From: Turritopsis dohrnii
Taxonomy: Eukaryota; Cnidaria; Hydrozoa; Anthoathecata; Oceaniidae
Length of the DNA stretch: 64,000 bases
Direction of reading: 5' to 3'
NCBI GenBank assembly: GCA_027922465.2
Contig: BQMF02000299.1
Location: 62,001 to 126,000, forward strand
A program made the translations under genes and the position numbers. This document shows positions 11,150-20,403 of this stretch, in pieces; position 1 is the first letter of the stretch; each line of letters starts with the position of its first letter. The notes below the pieces were generated by a model, which did no database searches, was not told the origin of the DNA, and saw nothing but the letters and a program-made list of their open reading frames with translations.

Positions 11150-12239
11150 TTAATAAACAAATTCCCTTACATGAAATCATTAGAAGTCTATTATTTATTT
11201 ATTTATTTCAATTGTTTTGTCTTGTCACTCATGTTTCGTATAATCTTTTATGTTTTACTCTGTGTCTCTGCTTTGTCAGTAATCTCTTATTTTCTTTATC
11301 TCAAATAATAGGCAGTTGTTTTACTTACTTTTTCATTTTCAATGAAGAACAACAAAAATGTGTAAAAGCCACATTGTCGAGCCTTAATCCATGCTTATAA
11401 ACATGTTTAGTCTATCCACACCTAATAGCCATAAATATTGAGTTTCAGCCTTATTTCATGCTTGTTATTACTTTTCAAGCAAACTACCATTGCAATGTAT
11501 TCAATCTTACACTGAGATATGTTCACGAAAATGTCAAAGAAGAGCAATATCATTGTCGCCGTTATTTTGTATGAGATGAAAGCTGTTTTATAATTCTTGT
11601 TTAGCCTGTTTTCTAATAAACGCCGATTTTCAAGAGGCGGTGTTTAATAGAGGGAGGTGTTTATTAGAGGGCGGGGTTTACTACAAACGTTCGGCTATAA
11701 GTGCGGCGTTTAATGGAGGGCAGCGTTTATCAGAGGAAATACGGTATATGTGTTATGCTTATAAAAAAAGGTGTACAAGCACAATATTTTTGAATATTAC
11801 CATATATTTTTAATGATGTATAGTCATTCCTTTTCGGAATGAGCTTGTTTGAAGACTTAGTAACTTATTTTGACTTTAATGCAAACTTTTTTAATCGAAA
11901 TCAGATTTGTATTCACTTCAATTGAGAAAAAATCATATTTTGTTTGGAAAAGATCTCTTATAAGTTAGTTTAGAGAAAACCATATATGAAAGTCTTTTTT
12001 ATATAAACTTAATTTCACATATTCAGGTATATACAAATAAGGCATTAATAAATATTTGAGTGAATGCTTCGTATCTTTAATTTCTTTGATAAAGATTTTA
12101 TTGAATTAAGTTTTGTTGTAATATCGCTGGTATATGCAATCAATTTTGAGAGGGTACCTGTCTGCCACTATTTTGACCTTCCTGCTGCAAAAATGTTTTT
12201 AAATTTTGCTTCACAGTCCAACATTTTTCAACTTTGCTG
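11150..12239. other. Non-coding, with a GAGGGCGG/TTTATTAG subterminal-repeat cluster
   Basis: At 11612-11750 a cluster of imperfect repeats such as GAGGGAGGTGTTTATTAGAG appears, related to those bounding 32316-32936. No coding potential seen in the rest. Confidence 0.45.
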
Positions 12240-12859
12240 AAATTTATTTATTTTTTTATTTATTTGGTAAAGGTCTTTAAAAATACAAAAAAATCCCCAA
12301 GAACTGCAGTGTACATGCACTGATGTGGACCTATTATAAAATTTAATAAATTGTAAAAACATGATATTCTAAATCTTAAAAATGTTAAAAATATTAATAA
12401 AAACTGTAATTAAAATAAAATTTTTGAGAAAAAATAAAGAAAAAAGAAAAAATAAGAATTAGAATAACAATTAGATTATATTTGATTTCCACATAGGCAA
12501 TAGCTGAGAAAAGTATTAAGTGAAAGTGACCGCAAAATAGACAGAATTGAGATGTGAGAACAATGCAGATGTAAAAGGGATTAGTCAAAATATTGTCACT
12601 CTGTTAGAAAAGATTTAAATTAGATTGAATTTAATAAATTGTAAAAACATAATATTCTATAAATTTTAAAAATGTTAAAAAAAAACTGAAAAAAGAATAT
12701 CAATTTTAAAGAATATTAAATACTACATATTATACAAAGAAAAAGAAAATTCAAGTTGAATTAGAAAAATTGCATTAGAACGCCATGGAGTAAGAGATTT
12801 AGTGGGAACACAAAAACAAATTTATAATTTGGCACAGAGTACGAGGAACAAAATAATGA

Positions 12860-13411
12860 CTAATAATAAATAAAATTTTCAGGGTCGAAGGCCCTCCCTG
12901 TGGAATTTGTTCCAAAATTTATCTTAGCAATTATGCCTGATTTCAATAGAACAGACTTGAAAGTTCTAAGAGATGTTTCTTCTCTTATATCGCTTGGAAT
13001 GTTGTTCCACACTATTGCTGCTCGATAAGCAAAAGATTGTTTGTACATCACGAATCTAAGTGTTGGTGGTATAAGCCTTTGTTTGTTTCTGGTGGATCTG
13101 GTTGAATTTGATTTAGTTATATACTTGGTTAATATTGGTGATGGAAGATTATTGTAAATTTTGTAAGTTTTACATGCAACACTTCTCTTATAATAGTGTA
13201 GAAGTGGTTTCCACTTGCACTTTTGGAGCACCAAGGAGGCTGGTATATTTTTCTGTATTCTGTTGATGAATCTAGCTGCTCGAATGTGGGTCTTCTCCAA
13301 ACCAGTAAGATGGGTGGAACAGCTACCCCAGATGATGATGGCATAAATAACAGCTGGTAGAATACCTTGAAAATAAATGGTAGATAAAGTAGCTGGAGAC
13401 ATTTGTCGCAT
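12860..13411 (-). pseudogene. LINE reverse transcriptase C-terminal segment
   Basis: 183-codon open frame. YFQGILPAVIYAIIIWG and LEKTHIRAARFINRI are the thumb-like motifs found after the catalytic core of CR1-type reverse transcriptases, where a typical sequence reads LVLPRLEYG or similar. The tail with FVMYKQSFAYRAAIVWNNIP corresponds to the usual CR1 ending R..SFRFRGA.LWN.LP. Upstream parts lie in other frames. Confidence 0.75.
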
Positions 13412-14111
13412 CTGATATAGCCTTTTAACTTTGCTACTGAATGATCTCGATGTGTTTTCAATATGAGCATCCCAACATATTTTATCATCTATAGTGACTC
13501 ACAAACATTTTGACTTCTGCACTACTTTTATCACTTTGTCTTTGATTGATATTTGTGGTAGCGGTCCGATGAATTTTCTTTTGGATAAGATCAGTATTTC
13601 ACACTTTTCAGGATGAATTGTCAAGAAGTTTTTGAGAAAACATTTCTGGACTGTGTTGTAAATTAATTATGACATCATCGACCCTACTACCTGTTTCAAA
13701 TCCAGTAGTGTTGTCAGCAAAGAGGTTTGTCTCTGAATCTACCTCATCAGGCATGTTGTCAACATTGATGGTGAAGCAGGTAAGGCCTAACAGCGATCCT
13801 TATGGGACTCCATAGTCTACAAGCTCTTCCTCAGAATTCATACCATTTACTACGGTGAATTGTTTCCTTTCACTGAGATAGGATTTGATGAAATTGTGAA
13901 AGTTTCCAGAAATACCATTTACTGAGAGTTTCTTTAACAATACGGTGTGAGAAATGCTATTAAAAGCCTTTTTGAAATCAAGGAATATAACTCCTACACA
14001 TTCTCCTTCATCCAAAGCTTTACGCCAGCTCTCTGTCATATGCAGAAGGATATCTTCAGTAGAGTGTTGTTCTTTAAAGCCCCACTGCCTTTCACATTGA
14101 AGATCAAAGGT

Positions 14112-14621
14112 TTACAGGTGATGCAACAGTTGCGAACGTATCAAATGTTCCACAATTTTGCTTGAAATTCTCAGTAAGGATATTGGTCTGTAGTTTGAAC
14201 AATCACTGCGAGCACCTTTTTTGAAAATGCAGGAAACTTTAGCTGTTTTCCAGCTAGTAGGAAAAACTCCAGATTTTATACTTTTCTGTATAACTTTGAA
14301 CAGACTTGATTTAGAAGATTCTTCATATAGCTTTAAGTCCCTTCCAGAAATATTGTCTAGACCAGTAGACTTTCCACACTTGACAGCAGCAGAGAATGAT
14401 TTTGAGAATTGATTTTTATTGATATCAATTTCATTTAACGTTAGTGTCACTCTGAAAATGTGAGAATTGTGGTTATGGCCTTCTTCATTGTTGGATTCAT
14501 CTGCAAGAAGGCGCTCAACAGAAGAGAAGAACTTATTGAGAAGGTCGGCTTTTTGCATGTCGTCAGTGATAGCAGCACCGTTAGTACGTAGTAATTTTGG
14601 AGTATTTGGTTTTTCCGTCAA
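14112..14621 (-). pseudogene. LINE reverse transcriptase fingers/palm segment
   Basis: 169-codon frame with LNEIDINKNQFSKSFSAAVK, KSTGLDNISGRDLKLY, FPTSWKTAKVSCIFKKGARS and NYRPISLLRISSKIVEHLI, in the usual RT order (domains 0 to 2a). It continues in other frames toward lower coordinates. Confidence 0.8.
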
Positions 14622-15188
14622 ACTTTTTTACAGTTTTCCAGAATGCTTTTCAGGAATCAGCATTCTCAAACTTGCTTTTCCAATAGTTTGCTTTCGATGA
14701 TCTAATCATGTTTGTACAATTATTTTTTAGCTTTTTATATTTCAACCATTCAACTGCCAAGAGGCTGTACCCCGTGCTTTTTTGAAGGGCTCAAAATTGT
14801 TGGTTGCGAACTTTTCGAATCTTACCAGTCATCCACGGTTGGTTTATAGAGCGCACTTTGACTTTCCTTGTTTTGATATGATGGGATAAAATGACCTTGA
14901 AGAGATATTCCCAGCACCATATTGAGTCATTCACATCATCGAAGAGATCTATTAGGTCCCATGGAGGTGAATCAAGCTCTTTTGTAAGTTTACCCGTATC
15001 TACATCTTTGTAATTTCTCACTTGTATCAGTTCACTTGTATCAGATTATAACTTTTGATTCACTGAACTAAAATTGATGTTTTATATACCAAAATCTAAG
15101 TTAGACTTTCCTCTATGCGATCAGAATATTCGATTAAACTTGTATACTTTTTTTTGCCGCACCCGGTAGGTATCATTAGAGAAAATGA

Positions 15189-16129
15189 AAAAGATGGAGC
15201 ACTACCTTTCCTGGTACCAAACGTGTACATAAGATTGCTGTGGAGAAGCATGCAAATTATGATCAAGTTTTCTGTGGTCTTGAGGACTGGACACTGCTTT
15301 ATTCTGACTAAAAGGAAGTAGAGGTTATACCAGGAACAACCATTCCTTTCACTTTCGAAAAGTATAAAAAGGAATTAGGGAAGCCTTATTCGAAAGTTGA
15401 TTTGTACCTTTGCAAAACCATAGATAGATTAAAGCATGAACTAGTTAAACCTTTGCCATTTGGTGATTATGATGACTTTGACCCAGAATTGTTCTTAACC
15501 AGTGCTTATGGTAAATCTACTGAACCACCTGCTTCCAAGTGTGAACCTGATCCTTCATCCACTCTAGATTTATCAAACAGTAATCTGCTCCCTGTAGAAA
15601 CAAACTTTATAATGCCAGCAAACGTAGCCAATGATTCTTTCATTGTGCCATCAATCCCTGTTAAATCAAATGTACAAACTGCTGTTGAATCAACTATTCT
15701 TCAAAGTACCACTTGTGGAAGAAACATTGAAGTGAGTTGTGACCTGTGTCCTATCTGCAACAAACGAGTTCCTTTTTCAGTTATTGAAGAACATGCAGAT
15801 AAGTGTTTAAAGCAAAAAGCAACAACTATCTTATATTCTCTGATTGGATCAGATGATGACAACATCATTGATGAAAAATTTGAAGATGATGTGGAAGATG
15901 ATGAGAAAGTTGTTAGCAACCAAAAAAGACATACCATTCCTTATAAAGAAGTGTGATATTGTTAATGAAGAGATTTTGATAATCATTCGCATGCAGAATG
16001 CATTTGACGACTTCACACGATTCTTTGGGAAAAGTTGGAACAAGAAGAACCTGAACAAAACGTACAAAATTTCTTTTATTGGGGAACCTGCTGTTGACAT
16101 AGGTGAGTTTTCAAGAGAATTTTATTCAG
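15189..16129 (+). pseudogene. UBZ-HECT (G2E3-like) ubiquitin ligase gene fragment
   Basis: The frame is open from about 15189 with one TAA at 15309-15311 (after LLYSD), then runs to 15956. It includes FPGTKRVHKIAVEKHANYDQ and KVDLYLCKTIDRLKHELVKP, which resemble the variable N-terminal module of the HECT-type genes common in cnidarians. A UBZ-type zinc finger follows, CPICNKRVPFSVIEEHADKC (C-x2-C ... H-x3-C), which binds ubiquitin. After a frameshift in an A run near 15920-15950 the start of the HECT fold appears: KTYKISFIGEPAVDIGEFSR then EFYS, matching the EPAVDxGGLxREF signature. A GT donor at 16130-16131 ends the exon; the catalytic cysteine lobe is not in the window. Frame breaks argue for a pseudogene, although the exon end looks genuine. 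Confidence 0.65.
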
Positions 16130-16321
16130 GTGAATTCCTTTTAGTTTGGTGACTTTAATTGTATATATGCATGATAACCCTATGCATATCTTATTATAAT
16201 AATCCGCGATTGTGTGTCACACTTTCATTTTAGAGAGTGATATATTTACTTTTTTTCACGGTCAAAACCTTCTTATTTTTTCCCTTTTCGTCGTAAAACC
16301 ACGCAGAGGTGAGAGACACTT

Positions 16322-16466
16322 TTTTTAATGTTACGTGATCTAAGTGTGACGTTTCTTTCGGGAGACCAACACAATGCGCATAATACCTGGTAGATTTTTT
16401 AATGTTACATAATCAGTATACGTAATGTAAGGGTGACGTTTCTTTCGGGAAACCTATACAATGCAT
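16322..16466 (+). repeat. Two-copy imperfect tandem repeat
   Basis: Units at about 16322-16380 and 16395-16466 share TTTTTTAATGTTAC, then GTGACGTTTCTTTCGGGA and a final ACAATGC. No coding function is apparent; it lies between the HECT exon and the Kolobok element. Confidence 0.7.
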
Positions 16467-16662
16467 TTATTTTGATTTATTTTGATTGACGTGAATGCTT
16501 CTGAACCAATCAAAATTCGTTTCCAGAACCGGGCAAACTATAGCAACCAATTCGTTCAGAACGCAAACAAATTAATTTTTAATTTTCCGGTTACGCTTGC
16601 GAAACAATATCGTGATAAATATACATTGTATTATTTATCGAAAGTGAAAACCGTTTGTTCAG

Positions 16663-19600
16663 TTAAGGGGGCCGATCCCCTTAAAAATAGGTGGAATCTC
16701 AAAAGTTTTCAAATTTTTTTTTCCTTTGTCATTATGAGCAAAAACTATCAGGGAATTCATTCCTGAAAACCGTTTTTCAATACCTTATTTACTTTTTGAG
16801 ATATTCCACTTTTTAGTCACCTTGGTAGAAGAAAAATTGTATAAAATTTTTAAAAAAAATTTTGGTCTAAAAAATTTTAGGCACTAACACAAAATATGAC
16901 ATATCTTCTGTTGTAGTGGCTCTTTTTCGATGCGGTTTTTTGCTTTTGTGTCCCTGGTCCTTACTTTACACGCCAAGGGTACCATTTTGTTTATACAGTA
17001 GAATTTTTAGAAGCTAGTGCAAAGACTAGTAAACATCACTGTATTTGTTCGAAAACTATAAATTATTGAAATAAAATGGATAATATGAGAAGAAAGTCAT
17101 CCAAACGTTTCAAGAAACGCAGAGGAAATCAGTATACAACTGTTAATGTTGTAAAAACAGTAATTAAAGAACTTTTAAATGATGTAGAGCGAGCCGAAGA
17201 AAGACAAAAAGCGTTGAACAAAGAACAACAAGATGTTGAGAAAACTGATATTGAGAATGAAGATGTTGATATGATTATTGACTCTTCTTCTTGTTCTATT
17301 CCAAGTTCTGTAAACAATTCTTTGACTTCATCTATTGAGAATACAAGTGCTTCATTTGCAAAATTGAAAGACTTTCCAGTTGTGGTAAATTATGATTTTA
17401 ATGAAGCCATTGCAACTTCTTCACCTGTACATCATGTCCATCAAAATTTCACCGACACTAAAGTTGTAGAATCTGATAACAAACATTCTGATGATATTTC
17501 TGGTACATATCAGATAATTAATTTTGACATTTTAGCACAATCTTATTCTACCATGGCGTGTCCAGAATGCCTAAATGTATTTTGTTTAGAGCTTCGAAAG
17601 TTGAAAAAACAAGGACTGTCTATGCAGCTTTGTGTGTCATGCAATGTTTGTGATTACACATATTCTTTTTGGACATCGAAGAAAGCAAACAAAGGAAGAA
17701 GCTTTGATGTTAATAGACGGTCGGTCTATGCTTTTCACAGAATTGGGAATGGTCATGCTGGGATGAAAGAATTCCTTAGGGTTATGAATCTACCTCCACC
17801 GATGACATCCAAGAATTATACAAAAATTGTGAAAGTCATCCGAAAAGCAGTCAAGACAGTTGCTGAAGGTACAATGTCTGATGCAGCAAAGGAAGTAAAA
17901 GATAAAGTAGGCTCTGATTCGCTGTGTGATGTGTCAATTTCAAACGATGGGGCATGGCAGAGACGTGGTTTTTCCTCCATGAATGGAAATGTAGCTTCGA
18001 TATCTATTGACACAGGGCGGGTTTTAGATACGCAACCAATGAGTCGCTACTGCCAAAAATGTGCCCTTAATTACAAACTTAAATCTACAAACCCAACACA
18101 ATATGAAGCTTTCAAAATCCAACATCATAATTCTTGCATGGCCAATCATGAAGGTTCAGCTGGGGCAATGGAAGTTGTTGGGACCAAGTGTATTTTCAAG
18201 CGCTCAATTGATAAGCATAATATGCGATATGTGAAGTTCCTCGGAGATGGTGATTCTAAGAGCTTTCCTGCTATTGAGAACACATATGCAGGTATCAAAG
18301 TCCAAAAGTTAGAATGTATTGGACATGTCCAAAAGAGGGTTGGAAATAGACTGAGAAAGTTAAAGAAAAATACGAAAGGTCTTGGTGGTAAAGGGCGTTT
18401 GACAGATGTTGTTATCGATAAACTGCAGAACTATTACGGAATGGCAATTCGCCAAAACAGTGGTGATGTGAAAGCCATGGAAAGTGGAATTGCTGCTTCC
18501 CTTTTTCATGTTGCCTCTTCAGAAACTAACAGTTTCCATGACCACTGTCCATCAGGATCGGATAGCTGGTGTTTATTTCAAGCCGATAAGGCAAACAATA
18601 CTAACCTCTACGTTCCTGGACCTGGTTTGCCTATGGACGTAATCAAGGTTGTAAAGCCAATCTTTCAAGAACTCTCTGATGAATCTCTGTTAAAAAAGTG
18701 TACTCATGGGAAAACACAAAACCAAAACGAATCCTTTAATGGAATGATTTGGCGACGTGTTCCAAAGCACAATTATGTTGGTCGGATAACATTTGATGTT
18801 GGGGTGTATGATGCAGTTGCCCATTTTAACATCGGTAATCTGGCAACTATAAAAATCTTCAAAGAACTTCAACTTGATATAGGAACTTACACACAACAAG
18901 GTTGTGCTTTAGCAAATGCGCAAAGGATTAAGAACGCTGAGTGCCATAACAAACAAAGGTATAAATTGAGGCGCCGAATAATTCGAGGGCACCGCAAAAC
19001 CAAAGCACTGAAAAACAAAGATGCAGAGGGCAAACTCTATAGTGCTGGTATTGCTGATTGATGCTTAGTGTTGAATTCTTAATTTTGACAATTGACTTTA
19101 GCTTTAGCTTTGATGCTATTTATCATTTTATGAATTGTTACAGATTGTTATTATGATTTCGTGTTTTTGTTTGTGTGGACCTTAACAGTTTTATTGCCTA
19201 CTTGGTTCATGTTTTGTAGGTTGTGATGAAATCTGAAAGTTAGGGGTAACTTATTTTGCAATTTTTCATCAACATTGATGACTAGCACATAAACAATGTG
19301 TACTGTATGGTGATTTTTGCACTTCTAAAACTTTAGAGCCGATTTACCGCAAAACTTATTTTTTGATTATTTTTCGTAGTTGTGGCGCAAATATCTCAAG
19401 AACCAGTTGAGCTATCAGCTTCAAATTTTCAACATTGGTGTATCAATATGGAGGGAAGAGAATGACCCATTTGCTAAAAGATTGAGTGTGGTCCAAAAGT
19501 TCCTTTGGGTTTTAAGTGCATCTCGAAAACCTTAGAAACGTGTATTTACTAAAAAGAGCCTAGGACGAGTTTGCTTTTTTTGAATTTTTCAATATTGGGT

Positions 19601-19866
19601 CATTCTGTTCCTCTAAAGGTCCTCTTAACACTGGCTAAGTTTCATATATATATCATTTGTCTATCTTCAGTTATTTATGCCACAAGTTGTCATGATTTTT
19701 CTGTAAAAATGCCTATTATTCGTTGCCATGGCAACGAAAAATACATTTTGATAATTTTATATATTTTTTCTTAGTGCCCACATACCAATAGACCTTCTTA
19801 TTAACTAATATAGCGACAATCCTCTAATGACAGGAAAATAGGCCTGTAAGGGGTCGGCCCCCTTAA
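16663..19866 (+). mobile_element. Complete-looking Kolobok-type DNA transposon
   Basis: Element body 16667-19862 (3196 bp). The left end is GGGGGCCGATCCCCTTA and the right end, reverse-complemented, is GGGGGCCGACCCCTTA; both are flanked by TTAA (16663-16666 and 19863-19866), taken as the target duplication. One uninterrupted transposase ORF lies inside. TTAA target duplications with G-rich termini are established traits of the Kolobok and piggyBac superfamilies; the protein is not piggyBac-like, so Kolobok is the better fit. Clean ends and an open frame point to recent activity. Confidence 0.85.
17076..19061 (+). CDS. Kolobok / Mutator-like DDE transposase
   Basis: Intact 661-codon single-exon frame. 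The first 20 residues are Lys/Arg-rich (RRKSSKRFKKRR), a likely nuclear signal. Residues about 162-196 contain paired cysteines (CPECLNVFC and CVSCNVC), a zinc ribbon. Candidate catalytic acids are D291 (SNDGAWQRRG), D391/D393 (GDGDSKSF) and E552 (NQNESFNGM). Between the first two lies a CQKC ... HHNSC ... H cluster, a second metal site. The segment ECIGHVQKRVGNRLRKLKK is a strongly recognisable block of the transposase family described in Pfam as a Mutator-like transposase domain (name from memory). The ATG at 17076 follows an A-rich leader and no upstream in-frame start is needed. The protein would cut at the element's own G-rich ends. No break was seen. Confidence 0.82.
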   Translation: MDNMRRKSSKRFKKRRGNQYTTVNVVKTVIKELLNDVERAEERQKALNKEQQDVEKTDIENEDVDMIIDSSSCSIPSSVNNSLTSSIENTSASFAKLKDFPVVVNYDFNEAIATSSPVHHVHQNFTDTKVVESDNKHSDDISGTYQIINFDILAQSYSTMACPECLNVFCLELRKLKKQGLSMQLCVSCNVCDYTYSFWTSKKANKGRSFDVNRRSVYAFHRIGNGHAGMKEFLRVMNLPPPMTSKNYTKIVKVIRKAVKTVAEGTMSDAAKEVKDKVGSDSLCDVSISNDGAWQRRGFSSMNGNVASISIDTGRVLDTQPMSRYCQKCALNYKLKSTNPTQYEAFKIQHHNSCMANHEGSAGAMEVVGTKCIFKRSIDKHNMRYVKFLGDGDSKSFPAIENTYAGIKVQKLECIGHVQKRVGNRLRKLKKNTKGLGGKGRLTDVVIDKLQNYYGMAIRQNSGDVKAMESGIAASLFHVASSETNSFHDHCPSGSDSWCLFQADKANNTNLYVPGPGLPMDVIKVVKPIFQELSDESLLKKCTHGKTQNQNESFNGMIWRRVPKHNYVGRITFDVGVYDAVAHFNIGNLATIKIFKELQLDIGTYTQQGCALANAQRIKNAECHNKQRYKLRRRIIRGHRKTKALKNKDAEGKLYSAGIAD

Positions 19867-20403
19867 ACCGTTTAAAAATAGGAAACTAACTCGCTAATGC
19901 ATATTATTTATTTAGATCTTTGTTGTTGCTGCTCTCCTCCTGATAGATCGAGTCGACAGAGATTGTTTGTTTTTTAGTGTGCAAAAAATACGTCAACGAG
20001 GTGAGATGATCTCTTTATTTGTTTTCATGATAACTTAAAAATGGTAAACGTTACGACGGTTATTCAAAACTTTAAAGTTAAATGAATACTACAACTTCCC
20101 ATGTTTATTTTTCCTCTATAGTGTTTATCCTTTCACAAGAACTGTTTATCCTTTTTTATGTCCATAACGTTTAACTATGTCTATCTTCTAACACGTTTTC
20201 TGTCTGCATTCCAGGTTCATCGTTTGTACGTTTTTTTGCTGTGTTTGTGGAAAGAAAGGTTTGTTAGAGTTTACTATCACAGCTTTGACTTTTGGATATT
20301 CTTCTATCTGCTTCTGCTTCTACTTCTTCCTAGATTGTTTTGTGCTGTTTATTCACAGTTGGTAGCTATTTCTTTTCTTTTTTGTTATTAGTGTTTCTGA
20401 ACT
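19867..20403. other. No gene recognised
   Basis: T-rich DNA between the Kolobok right end and the broken Helitron; possibly the leader of that Helitron. A hydrophobic short ORF (20158-20391) looks like translated T-rich sequence, not a protein. Confidence 0.35.

Larger units (their letters stand above)
12241..15060 (-). mobile_element. Decayed minus-strand LINE (CR1-like reverse transcriptase)
   Basis: Minus-strand fragments in order: linker 15021-14791; RT fingers and palm 14621-14112 with GARSDCSNYRPISLLRISSK; palm 14039-13800 with IFLDFKKAFNSISH; then VP, stop, GSLLG (13800-13802 TAA where Q is usual); a mutated FADN in place of FADD near 13720; and a C-terminal piece 13411-12860 containing GILPAVIYAIIIWGS. 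The endonuclease is missing, so the copy is 5' truncated. The 3' UTR holds two copies of a stretch starting AATTTAATAAATTGTAAAAA (about 12340 and 12629), and the element ends in an A/T-rich tail near 12241. Confidence 0.8.
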
